The position numbers were made by a program, and so were the translations under genes. The notes under the pieces are model-generated. The model made no database searches. It worked only from the letters and a program-made list of their open reading frames with translations, and was not told where the DNA came from. A stretch of DNA of 64,000 nt, taken from Ignelater luminosus (Eukaryota; Arthropoda; Insecta; Coleoptera; Elateridae). Shown here one piece after another: positions 10,550 to 20,588 of this stretch (positions are counted from its first letter, which is position 1; each line of letters begins with the position of its first letter). The stretch covers positions 19,011 to 83,010 of the forward strand of contig VTPC01005812.1 in assembly GCA_011009095.1 (NCBI GenBank), read 5' to 3'.

Positions 10550-10830
10550 AACAAAGTTTTACCTAAAATCCAGTCTTTACTCATAATTAAGGTTTGGTAT
10601 TTATCAGGGTTTGCTTTACAAGAAACACTGGGCGTGTCTTCATTAAGTTTTCTTGATTAAAGTTTTAAAGATCTAGCGGTGCTTTATGAGTAGAGATAAT
10701 AAGAAAAACATTAACAATCATATACAGCCTGTTTTTTTTTATTTGTTGGTATACTTACTAGCAATGCTGTGCGTAGTTGGTGCTTAAGATTCATTTGTAT
10801 TCTGTGTAGCAAGACAGAATTAACAATAAG
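10550..10830 (-). pseudogene. class A PEBP remnant with intact-looking first exon
   Basis: Minus-strand 10650-10560 reads LNEDTPSVSCKANPDKYQTLIMSKDW, which aligns with KDEPHISYEADPDEYYTLIMIDPD of the 2209-2760 gene. The rest of the body exon is missing, and the DPDAP motif is degraded. Upstream, 10745-10785 carries an ATG followed by 12 sense codons (MNLKHQLRTALL) ending exactly at a GTAAGT donor in phase 0, the phase the body exon needs. It is therefore the best clue to the ancestral class A first exon, kept in a dead copy. Confidence 0.7.
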
Positions 10831-11011
10831 CAATTGAAAGGCGGTGAAATAAACTAACATCTTTGTGGAAGAAAACTATATTTAACGTAAAAGTTTTTCG
10901 TAACTTATCTACATCTATGTTTACACAATACTTTAGGAATACAATAATATTTATCAATAGTTAGAGAGTACTGTGTTACAAACACATTTCTAAACATCTC
11001 AAATAGGAAAC

Positions 11012-11554
11012 TTAATTTTGAAGTTGTTTATGTAATGCTGGTACAGAATCATCATACTGCGCCTGATAAAAGTTACCAGCAATTGGGTCACCCAATTTGT
11101 ATTTCTCAGCAAACTTCTTAATAGAGAAACTTGGTCTGCCTGTAGCTTGAGTATTTGTTTGACGAGGTTCATCTACTTCGATCTTTCCTGGTTGTTTATA
11201 CACCAAAAACACGTAACGATGCAAGCCAGTATCCTTTGGTGGACCAGAACCGATGTATTCGCTGATAGTGTCTCCTTTCTCAACATCATCTTTAGGTATA
11301 TTTACGACGAGCCAGTGGAGGTACTCTCTTCTTATAGGATTCTTCCTGCTGGGCGCATCTGGATCGACCATTGCTAAAGTGTAAAGCACGTTTTTCTCGT
11401 GATCAAAATCGATATCCGGGATTTCGCGGACATCCTTTGGTGCTATTTCATTTCCCAAAGAAGGTTTCTTCTTGGTGGTTTTGTATTTGACTTCCAGTTT
11501 TTCGTGTGGTGCTTTATCTATTACGTCGGAAACGATCTCATGTGATTTGAATGC
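11012..11554 (-). CDS. PEBP, class B copy 3 (body exon)
   Basis: This PEBP exon of 180 residues runs in phase 0 from a TTTTTAAG acceptor to the stop after LHKQLQN. The N-terminus AFKSHEIVSDVIDKAP is typical. The ligand pocket is canonical: MVDPDAPSR, LHWLVVNIP, GSGPPKDTGLHRYVFLVYKQP; then DPIAGNFYQAQYDDSVPALHK. It is the most conventional copy in the cluster and nearly identical in layout to the one at 3045. No signal-peptide exon with a donor was found within several hundred bases upstream on the minus strand. Shared upstream elements are the palindrome at 11588-11604 and the ATATATTGCTGTGGTTCAA motif at 11701-11719. Confidence 0.92.
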   Translation of the reverse strand, partial: AFKSHEIVSDVIDKAPHEKLEVKYKTTKKKPSLGNEIAPKDVREIPDIDFDHEKNVLYTLAMVDPDAPSRKNPIRREYLHWLVVNIPKDDVEKGDTISEYIGSGPPKDTGLHRYVFLVYKQPGKIEVDEPRQTNTQATGRPSFSIKKFAEKYKLGDPIAGNFYQAQYDDSVPALHKQLQN

Positions 11555-12260
11555 CTTAAAAAGTGAAAATGGTATGAATTATATTTTCCTATTTTTGTAT
11601 AGGGTTCATAGAGTTATGGTATATTCGTATTTGGTGAGAGTGAATGTCAAAGTAATTTATGAAAGGCGTGTTCATGTTTTTGTGTGCATTATAATAATAA
11701 ATATATTGCTGTGGTTCAATTTTAGCAATAAATTATTGAAGAGTCATTTATTTAGCTATTGTCCTAGTAATAGTAAACAACTGTTATAAATAAGAAACAG
11801 ATATAAAGTTATAAAAATGTTATATAAGGTAGTGAACATGATAATAAAAAAGTAAAGTGATAGTAGATCAGAGCTTTGGTGATTCCAAAATGGTTTACCC
11901 ATGAAATCTGTATTGTTCATTTATTTCGCTTTCGTAGACTTTTGCTGATTGTTTCTGTTTTATTCTTAAACAAAATTCACTTAGCTATGTTACCTGCATA
12001 TTATTGTCACTTTTTTGCAATACTTGTTATAATCATCATCGAACTATGGTCCATATGAACTTTTTTTTTATTTTGACAAGATTAATCACCTCAAAATCGT
12101 TGTCAGTGCACTTAAGTACATTAATTTTTACCATAGATATGAAAGATTTTAAATTTTCCATCAAATTTATCAAAGAAACAGCAGTAGCGCCCTCTAGTTT
12201 AACCACTTCTAGACATTCTTGAAGCATGGAATTTACATCAAACAGTGACCTTGCCGTATT
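11555..12260. other. upstream region of class B copy 3
   Basis: It holds the two class B shared motifs noted above. A segment near 11895-11960 with TTCATTTATTTCGCTTTCG resembles 18075-18130 upstream of the 17339 gene, so the duplicated unit extends at least 500 bases upstream of the body exon. A minus ORF at 12036-12281 (81 codons, containing ECLEVVKLEGATAVSLINLM) is not recognised and may be transposon-derived. Confidence 0.4.
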
Positions 12261-12261
12261 G

Positions 12262-12630
12262 CGAATTTTAGCGGGAAGCACCGATTTTCAAAATCGATTT
12301 GTGGAATTGATTCAAATTAATTTGTTAAAACAAGTAAAATGGATTTAAACGACTTACTGTATTGAACAAAACAAATTCCTGAGATTGATCCTTTGAATCA
12401 ATTTGAATCAATTTGTACTGGTCTAAGAAATCGATTCGATACAAATCATTTTCTAGGATTGTGCGATAAATCGATTAATCGAAAAAAATCTTTCTTTTTC
12501 TGCACAAAACGATTCGATTCAAAAGTAAACGTAAAAACAAACGATTTCAAACCCATTTGAATGGAAAAGTCAATTTAAATAGAAAAATCGATTTGAATAA
12601 AAAAAAATTTGCATCGAATCGAATGAGATA
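12262..12630. repeat. ATCGATT-rich degenerate array, block 1
   Basis: Irregular repetition of GAATCGATTTG / AATCGATTC words, many self-complementary around TCGA. No ORF is present. A second block of the same composition lies at 13060-13460. Confidence 0.7.
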
Positions 12631-12889
12631 AAATAACAAGTTTTACCAGGCGAAGGTATCTTAAAAAATTCTGCCATAGACGTCAAATGCTCTATCTGCC
12701 CTGAGTTGAAGATTTTTCTACGTTTTGAATGGTAGGACGTAATTTAGACTTTTGAGCTAATATTATTTTGTGTTTACGAGTGTTTAGGAGTAGATTCCCA
12801 GCGTTTACCCAGAATTTTTACACATTATTGATAACCTTATGTAAACCCATATCTGTAGGTTTTTAAGTAGTACCCTGGATTATCTAAAT
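12631..12889. other. spacer between ATCGATT blocks
   Basis: Ordinary AT-rich sequence separating the first ATCGATT block from the hAT-like MITE. Nothing else is recognised. Confidence 0.3.
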
Positions 12890-13052
12890 CAGGGCCGGCG
12901 CAAATGAGGTAATCTGCCATAGGCACCACGGTGACTAAGTGCTGCATGAATAAGGCAACTAAGCTTGACATGTAGTACCATCACTCTGGTTTTCACATGA
13001 AGACGCCTTAAGAACTTTTGCGGTAGAGCCAAATCCTCCAGCGCCAGCCCTG
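12890..13052. mobile_element. hAT-like MITE with CAGGGC termini
   Basis: This 163-bp element has imperfect terminal inverted repeats: left CAGGGCCGGCGCAAATGAGG, right (reverse complement) CAGGGCTGGCGCTGGAGG. CAGGGC-type ends are usual for hAT non-autonomous elements. A matching 8-bp target duplication is not evident, so the insertion is either old or the boundary is off by a few bases. It sits between the two ATCGATT blocks. Confidence 0.6.
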
Positions 13053-13059
13053 TTTTTAT

Positions 13060-13460
13060 AAATAGATTTTTAAACCTGTATAATCGATTTGATTCCATTT
13101 CTGATTTCGATTCTTTAATTCTGATTCTGATACTGATTCGGGTATTAATAAGTTTTATTTTAATGTTTCCGATTCCGGTTGAACTGTTTTTGTTTTTTTT
13201 TTTGAAACGATTTTGAATAAAACTGAATCGAATCAAATCGATCCAGTTTATTTAACCCAATTAATGGATTTATTAAATCACCGATTAATCACTGTACATA
13301 GATTTTTTCTGAATCGATTTTCGATTCATGAATAGTTAAATCGCCCAAGGCTATCAGTTTCTTTTAAATCGATTCAAATACAGTTTTTCGATTTAAATCG
13401 ATTTTCCAATTCAAATCGATCTGAATCGAATCGATTTTACATTTATTTTTAAATAGAATC
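13060..13460. repeat. ATCGATT-rich degenerate array, block 2
   Basis: The same word set as the 12262-12630 block (TCGATTTAAATCGATT, GAATCGAATCGATT). With the MITE between, the two blocks may be one former array split by later sequence. Confidence 0.7.
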
Positions 13461-13654
13461 GTCTTGAGCAGAAGAAAACTGATTTTCTTCTATTAATCCA
13501 TTTATAGCCCAAATCTGTTTGGCATTATAGTCTTGATACATATAGGCTTGATGCGATGATAAATCAAATAGAGAAATTTTATAATCGGCTTTTTTTGAAA
13601 ATTTTTGCAAGTTCAGGTTGTCATACAATGATCACTGTATGAGATTTCAGAAAA

Positions 13655-14210
13655 CTCGGTTTTATATTGCAGCATCAATCGCAAAACAAAGTTCAAAATT
13701 TCCAAGCCGCCCAGCAGACCCAAGAAGCCCGAAGGTCCGGAAAGTTCAAAAAGCTCGATAGATTCGAGAGGTTCGACAGACTTCAAGAGCTTGACAGGTC
13801 CGAACGGCCCGACAGACAGGCCGACAGGTCCGAGTGGTTCGACAGGTTTCAACAGTTCAACAGACCCGAAAAGCCTGAAGGACCGAGAAGTTCAAACAGC
13901 TCGACAGGCCAACAGGCCTGAGAAGTACAGCAAGTTTCAACAGCTCAACAGACTTGAGAAGCCCGAAGGGCCAAGATATTCAAAAAGCTCGACAGGCCCG
14001 TCAGACAGGCCGACAGGTTCGAGAGGTATGACAGATTCCAACAGCTCAACAGACCCGACAAGACCGAATGACCCGATTATCCGGACGTAGACCCAAAAAG
14101 CTCGATAAATTTCTAAACTGAGGTCCAGTCCGACCTGAATCCGAGCTTTGACTCGGGCCGTGTAACGGTGCTACTAGAAAACCCTGCCCGTGCAGGCCTC
14201 TATACTATTT
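13655..14210. repeat. GC-rich collagen-like minisatellite, copy 2
   Basis: About 420 bases of degenerate CCCGACAGGTCCGA-type units, giving peptides such as DRPTGPSGSTGF on plus and SVGPFGPVKLL on minus before stops. The tail (CCGACCTGAATCCGAGC, then GCAGGCCTCTATACTATTTC) matches the tail of copy 1 near 7350-7430. It is a dispersed repeat, not a protein-coding gene. Confidence 0.75.
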
Positions 14211-14459
14211 CTGAGCATGATGAGCCGTTGACAGTAATGTTGATCACCGTGTGAGAGTTTACTAGGCTCAAATATTGTATAAAGATGGCAAGAATCTCAA
14301 TATTCCATTATGATTTAATTGTTTTTAAAAGAATCTATCCGCCACGTGAAGATGCGCCCGATAGGTAGCACTGTCCACAGATGCTATGTTCCGTAATACA
14401 CAATGTTGTAAAGTTTTTATCAAAATTCCATTTAGAAAATTATAAATCCAGGCTACTAT

Positions 14460-16150
14460 GTTATCAGAGTGTTATCAGAGTTTGTTATTATTTCTGCTGA
14501 ACAAAAAGCTCGAGGATATCTTGTGCACATATCATAATATAACCACCAAGGGAGCTAAAATCGATGTCTGCAATTGAGATTTATCTCTAAGAATCAGTGT
14601 GTGTGCAAGGACTTAAAGAGAGTCTAGAGAACTGTGAAAACATGAAGGGCCTAAAAAATTTAGAATCTTGCAACCTGAACCTTTCATGAACAAGAGCCTT
14701 CCATGAATCCAGAACCCTGTAAGATTGTAGATAACAATGACAACCTAGAAATATAAAAAAATTAGAGATCTAGGGGGCATTTTGTACACGTAGCATAACA
14801 TAATCACTAAGAAAGCTAGCTAGAATCAGTGTTCGGTATTGCGATCTCAGTCAGCGAGTCTGTAAGAACTTGCTGTGTAGACAGTTAAAAAGCCAAAAAA
14901 AATTAGAATCTTACAAAGGTCTAAAATCTGCAAGAGCCTAAAAGCCTTCGTGAACAAAAGCGTTTTGTGAAACCAGAACCCTGTAAAATCCTAGATAACC
15001 ATAAAGACCTAAACATATGAAATAATCTAGAAATCTAGGAGGCACCTTGTGCACATTTCATAACATAATTACTAAAGGAGCTAAAATCGGTGTCCGGCAT
15101 TGAGATATCTAAGCATTTAGTGAATCTGCAGAAGCTTGGAGAGTCCAGGGATCTGTGAAAACCCGAATGACCTAGATAATTTAGAATCTTACACAGATTT
15201 GAAGTCTGAAAAAACCTAAATGTATAGAAACTTACAGGTTTGCCTGAGCTCTTCATTAACAAACGCCCGTAAGATCCTAGATAACTGTAACAGCCTGGAG
15301 ATATGAGAAAATTGAAAGATCTAGAAGCACTTTGTGCATATATCATAGCATACTTACTAAGGAAGGTAGGGATTGAGGTCTCTAAGAATTAATGAGTCTG
15401 CAAGAGCTATGAGAGAGTCCAGAAGTCTGTAGAACCCGAAGAGCCTAAATAATTTGGAAATGTTATCAGAGTTTGCTGTTGTTTCTGTTCAACGAAAAAC
15501 TCGAGGACATCTTGTGCACAGATTATAACATAACCACTAAGGGAGCTAAAATTGATGTCCGCAATTGAGATCTATTTCTAAGAATCAATGTGTCTGCAAG
15601 GACTTAGAGAGAGTCCAAAGATCTGTAAAAACGTGAACGGCCTAAAGAATTTAGAATCTTTCAAGGGCTTAAAGAAATCTAAAAGCCTGCAAATCTCTAC
15701 GCGTTTGCGGAAACATGATCCTTTTATGAATAAGAGGCTTCCATGAAGAATCCTAGATAACTGTGACAATCTGGCAATATGAAAAAACTCAGAAGTCTAG
15801 GGGGCATCTAGTTCACGTATCATAGCATAGTTACTGAGGGAGGTAGTATCGGTGTCCGCCCTTAGAAAGCTTCCAGGTGTCTGTAACAGCCCGAAGAGTC
15901 TAAATAATTTAGAATCTTAAAAGGATTTGAAGCCTGAAAGGAACTAAAAGTCTACAAAAATCTACATGTTTGTAAAAAGATGATCCCTTTATGAAGAAGA
16001 GCCTTCCATGAATTCAGAACCCTGTAGAATTCTAGAAAACTGTGACAAACTGCAAATATGAAAGAATTTAGAGGTATAGGGGGCATCTAGTTCACATATC
16101 ATAACATAGTTACTGAGAGATCTAATATCGATATCCGCCGTTAGAAAGCG
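14460..16150. repeat. tandem satellite of ~270-bp units
   Basis: Seven monomer starts share a word like ATCTTGTGCACATATCATAA, at 14518, 14779, 15044, 15329, 15508, 15806 and 16085, with spacings of 261, 265, 285, 179, 298 and 279. Shared inner words include GAATCTT, CCTTCCATGAAT, AACCCTGTA and ATCTAGG. The block TGTTATCAGAGTTTG..GAAAAACTCGAGGA occurs at 14471 and again 990 bases later at 15461, just before monomers 1 and 5, so there is also a higher-order period. There is no coding potential. Confidence 0.85.
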
Positions 16151-16154
16151 TCCA

Positions 16155-16530
16155 CATGCCGCAAAGATACTGTTGAGGGTACTAAATAAAAGGCTAACTA
16201 GAAAGATAGAAAAGAACGTAGCAGAAGATCAGTATGGATTTAAAAAAGAAATGGGGACAAAAGATGCAAAAGGTGTAGTATGTACGATTGGAGAGAGATA
16301 TATTAAGAAGAGAAGAATATTGAGCATCTGTTTTGTTGATCTAGAAAAAGCTTTTGACTGTGTGCGCTAGGAAAAGCTGAGGAGGATATTAAAAGAAAAA
16401 GAGATGGATTGGAGAGAACAAAGGCCCATAGTCAGTTGGGCGTTGCTGAAGTAAAACAAGAAAAGGATTGTTGAGAACGGATTGCTTAATAAAAGACGCC
16501 TTGGAGGATTTTGTCACTGAAAGGAAAAGA
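16155..16530 (+). mobile_element. LINE reverse transcriptase fragment
   Basis: Plus-strand reading gives ILLRVLNKRLTRKIEKNVAEDQYGFKK, then GTKDAKGVVCTIGERY and ILSICFVDLEKAFDCVR, the fingers and first catalytic aspartate region (FVDLEKAFD) of a non-LTR reverse transcriptase. It stops at 16368 and continues briefly with stops. It directly abuts the satellite array. Confidence 0.8.
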
Positions 16531-16980
16531 AGAGGAAGAAAAAGCTTGAAGGTGGCGAACGAGCTGAAAGAAGAAAGAGAGAGATATGTTTTTTCTTTAT
16601 TCTCATACGATAATATTACCGGAAATTATTAAACCTTTTGTGCAATAATATCTGGAAAAAGTTTGAAAATCAGTGCTTTCCGCCAAAACTTTTGCATAAT
16701 CTTATAATTTAATTTACTCAAAAACGGCTGAAGATACGAAAAAATCTCAAGAATACATTTTTTTGTAAAATTCTATGCTCTTTCTTTTTTGTTTGAAACA
16801 TTTTTAAAGTAATTATCATAGTTTTCGAGACATCTTTAAGAATAGATCTTTTTGTGCCCTTTGGGTCCATTTGTTTTTGATGGTGCTTTTCAATCCTTAA
16901 TCTACAAATAAAACTTAAGAACGTCCCTTAAGAATTTGTTGAATAGGTTTTAATGTCATTCTTTTTGAACTAATCCTCGT
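16531..16980. other. spacer, nothing recognised
   Basis: AT-rich, non-coding in all frames beyond short chance ORFs; no repeat structure was noticed. Confidence 0.3.
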
Positions 16981-17250
16981 GCCTTGGCATACAGTCTGCA
17001 TTTGCTTCATGGAAAGCAAATCAACGATTTTGCTCTAAACATGACTTTTAGAATACCAAATGGAGTTGTGTCTATTAGATCTAACGCTGTATTTAAATTA
17101 TTAAAGTGCTAAAAGTACTCTAGGAATAGCGTGCAGTTGAGTTATTAGAAGCAACCGTCAAGTAGTATGCTTTTTTCTTCTTATGTTGGTGCAGTGCATA
17201 AGCAAATGAGAGGTGCAAGTAAAACAAACTAATTATATTTATGAAAGAAA
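16980..17250 (-). pseudogene. class A PEBP remnant beside class B copy 4
   Basis: Minus-strand 17085-16985 reads ALDLIDTTPFGILKVMFRAKSL, aligning with VPDLIDTPPSEIVEVMFKENNRVV of the 2209-2760 gene. Upstream, 17100-17240 still resembles 2810-2960 (AAAGTGCT, TGTTGGT, ATAAGCAAATGA words). The rest of the body exon is gone. It completes the pattern in which every class B copy has a class A gene or remnant immediately downstream. Confidence 0.75.
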
Positions 17251-17338
17251 ACTATAATTCAAGTAAAAGATTTTTTTTTAAATGACAAATATTTTTACGT
17301 GTCCCACAACAATGTATCAAGGTACACAAAAATTAATT

Positions 17339-17842
17339 TTAGACAGAATCGTCATACTGAGCTTGGAAGAAATTACCAGCGATAGGGTGATCTAAATTAT
17401 ATTTCTCAGCAAACTTTTTAATAGAAAAGTTCGGGCCGCTCTTGGCTAGATTAGGTTCATTAAACTCAATCTTTCCTGGCTGTTTGTATAGCAAGAACAC
17501 GTAACGATGTAAGCCAGAATCTTTTGGTGGACCAGAACCAACGTATTGGGTGATAGTCTCCCCTTTATCGATACCACCTTTAGGGATATTCACAACAAGC
17601 CAGTGTAACCATTCCCTCTTAGTGGGATTCTTACGGCTGGGCGCATCCGGATCGACCATGGCTAAAGTGTAATATGCATTTTCTTCAGCATCGAAGTTAA
17701 CCTCGGGTTTTTCACGGACATCTCTCGGGGCCATTTCGTTTCCCAAAGAAGGTTCTTTCTTGCTGGTTGTGTATTTTACCTCCAGCTTTTCATTGGGTGC
17801 TTTATCTATTGTGTCGGAAACGATCTCATTTGATTTGAATGC
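17339..17842 (-). CDS. PEBP, class B copy 4, C-terminally shortened
   Basis: This PEBP exon encodes 167 residues from a phase-0 acceptor (TTTCAAG before GCATTC). It starts AFKSNEIVSDTIDKAP and keeps the full pocket: MVDPDAPSR, LHWLVVNIP, GSGPPKDSGLHRYVFLLYKQP. Two differences exist. The loop after the EP of FNEPNLAKSGPNF is about four residues shorter than EPRQTNTQATGRPSF in its siblings, and TAA falls right after QYDDSV, removing the 9-residue PALHKQLQN-type tail. That tail is a helix in PEBP folds and often influences ligand access. It is the copy nearest to the secreted leader exon at 27927-27995. The palindrome is at 17875-17892. Confidence 0.9.
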   Translation of the reverse strand, partial: AFKSNEIVSDTIDKAPNEKLEVKYTTSKKEPSLGNEMAPRDVREKPEVNFDAEENAYYTLAMVDPDAPSRKNPTKREWLHWLVVNIPKGGIDKGETITQYVGSGPPKDSGLHRYVFLLYKQPGKIEFNEPNLAKSGPNFSIKKFAEKYNLDHPIAGNFFQAQYDDSV

Positions 17843-19690
17843 CTTGAAAAATGAAAGTGATTTGTATTGTGCTACCCTATTTGTATGTAGGGTTTTAAAA
17901 AGCTGCAGTGTATTAAAGCGGTTTATAAAAGCGTGTTCATGCTTTATCTAACAATACTTTAAGCGTGCATACATATATACATATATTGCTGTGGTGTGAC
18001 GTAAGCAACATTTATTCCTCTATTCTTCTAGTAGTAACAGTAGTTAAACGAATAAGTGAGCAGTTCTGTAATGTTCATTTATTTTGTTTTCGTAGACTCT
18101 CACTAGTTGTTTCTACTTAATTCAGAATTTTATATTTATTGCTTTATATTGTAGTTTAAATAATCATGAAAGATTTTTCATCTCGTTTTGCTCATTTTTT
18201 AACACGAGGTGTTAATTCTGTAAAAGCTAAGCAACACCGTTTAGTTTTATAACTTTGAAAAAATCTTGTAAAAAAATTATTGCTTGTTACTTATGGAACG
18301 CACACTTTTGGATTCTAAACAGATAGAATTTTATTATTTGGTCGTAGATATTCAATTCCCCATAGCCGTAACGGCATCGAGGTAGGATGTAGAGTTACAT
18401 TGTTGTAAAGCATTCGGGAATATTAACCTGTCATGCTACTAAAGTTTAATGGCGATTATCAATGTGACATATTCGATGAACACTTCTTACTTTTCTTTAA
18501 GATAATATACTTTACATCTCTAGCAAGCTAATATTAAATTACGACACTCTATGCATTAAGCACGGCAATATATTTTATCAAAAGCTATCATTGCGGTAAT
18601 AACACAGAAAATGAAAATGAGAAATAATGAATAAATACACAAGGATTTATTACAGCTATTAGTTAAAATTAGTATTCGTTTTGATGATTGCAAACAGTGA
18701 TAATGTGGAACCAACTAGAAGGTATAATAAATCACAAATTAGATAAATGACATACACGTCATTATGTATGATGTTTACTTCGTTTTCAGAGCTCGTTAAA
18801 ATTTTTCTGGAACTCATGTGTCTGATATTCTCTTTTAATTATTTTAATCAAACATCTAATTTTAAATTGTTATCAAAGAATTATTAATGGTAAAAATAAA
18901 TTTTGATGTTTGTCTTAATTTATGCGTAAACAACTCGCTGGGTGATCATTGTACTACATTATGTACATATTATGTACAAATACATAAAAAATATTCGGTT
19001 ACAGAGATAATAACGAAAATTTATTGTTGGTGAGATACTGAAATTTCATATTTTTAAAGAATGTCAAAAGAAATCGTTATCGGTTACATAACTAATTTAA
19101 AAATGTGATTAAAATACGTAACAACTTTAAGCATAAAATAATAAAAACAATTCCAATACAATCTTGAAATGTTTCATTATGTTAAAGAGTATATAAATTA
19201 GTTCGTACATTTTTAAATGTTAATTTAATAGTTTGTAAAATGGAAATAATTAGTTAATAATGACGCATATTGAAATACATGATTCTAAAAATACATATCT
19301 GATGTTCATGGGAAAGTTTTCGCACAAAAATAAGTTTCAAAAATATCTGCATTTTATCATTACTTTAGGTTATTCCCACCGGACGCAGAATTGTTTTATT
19401 TTGTATGGAAAGTAACTTGTGTGATTGTAAAATGTTTTTTCTAATCTAAGTTTAATGCATACTTTTACAAAAGTAAAATAAATAAATAAATAAAAATCAA
19501 CTTGGGAAAATTCTTTAAATTTTCTACTGTACTATAAAAAATCCTCTCAACTTTTGAGTATACAGGATTTCCATTTCAGCTCTATTTTAGCGCCCATATA
19601 AGCCTTCATAGACAGAGATCATTATCCTAAACTAGCTATTTATTTCATTAATTCAATAATTAAACCCCTTGAAGTTGGATGGTTAATTCC
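17843..19690. other. gene-free region upstream of the PEBP cluster
   Basis: It contains the class B motifs at 17875-17892 and 17981-17999 and the duplicated segment near 18060-18130. Beyond that it is AT-rich, with a short (AAAT)n run near 19475. No exon is recognised. Confidence 0.4.
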
Positions 19691-19699
19691 TTGTATTAG

Positions 19700-20580
19700 A
19701 GCGAGACACCCAGTATAAATAGTTCCTATTCAGTTTTGGATGTGTTTCATGTTACCCTGGCTTGCACAGCCGTTTTCGAGATACAAGGTGTCAAAGTTTC
19801 ATTTAAAATTTTTCATTTTCTCAATATTTTAAAAATAAAGCGAAATATTGAGATGACATTTTCTACATGTTTGTTATTCTAAGGTGTCTACTATTTTATG
19901 TAGTTTTGCGTTTGATCTCAGCATTCATTGGGGAAAATCAGACATTTTTGGTCAAATAACTTTTTTCCCTAAAACTCGCCGTTTTCGATGTGCAGAGTGT
20001 CGAGTTTAACTAAGAACAAGGAATTTTGACAACCTGTATCTCGAAAACAATGCACTTTAAGGAAAGACTTTACCTGACAAAACATGCTTAATTCTCGTTG
20101 AGGAATGCGATGCATTTGTTTTTCAGATGACGTACGACCTTACCGTAGGCCGTTGGACTGTAAAGGTTTTGAAAAATTCTATTTTACATTGGAAAACGCA
20201 AGAATAATTTTTTGTTTCAAATCGAAAATTTTATTTTTCAATGACGTAACAATTTTTTTCAGGCTAACCTACTCTCAATTTTACGCTCCTGATGAAGATA
20301 TCAAACGCAGAATTACGCAAGATAGTAGACCCCTTAAAATAGCAAGGATGTATTAAATTTCATCTCTATATCTCATTTCGTTCTTAAAATATTGCAAAAA
20401 CAAGGAATTTTAAATAAAACTTTGACATTCTGTATCTCAAAAACGATGCACTTTAGAAGAAAGAGTTATATGACAAATACGGTTAAATCTTTATCGAGGA
20501 ATATGCATGTCAAATATTTGCACTTATTTTAAAAACAACCTGTATATATGAATTTTTAAACAAAATTCATTTCTAAAGAA
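19700..20580. repeat. dispersed repeat block with GAGATACAGGGTGT words, block 1
   Basis: Several segments repeat the phrase TTTCGAGATACAAGGTGT or TGTATCTCGAAAACAATGCA followed by AAAGAGTTATATGACAAA, at about 19775, 20030 and 20440. The same phrases return at 22340-22860. The period is irregular. It is probably an old transposon with internal repeats; it is not coding. Confidence 0.55.
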
Positions 20581-20588
20581 TTTTATAC

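Noticed and set aside
11984..12003. Two-codon leader (ATG CAG before GTAACA) for class B copy 3
   Set aside because: It is phase-compatible but far too short to judge and not present upstream of the other copies.
14460..16150. CRISPR-like array
   Set aside because: Repeat units are ~270 bases with no short constant repeat and variable spacer; the genome is eukaryotic.
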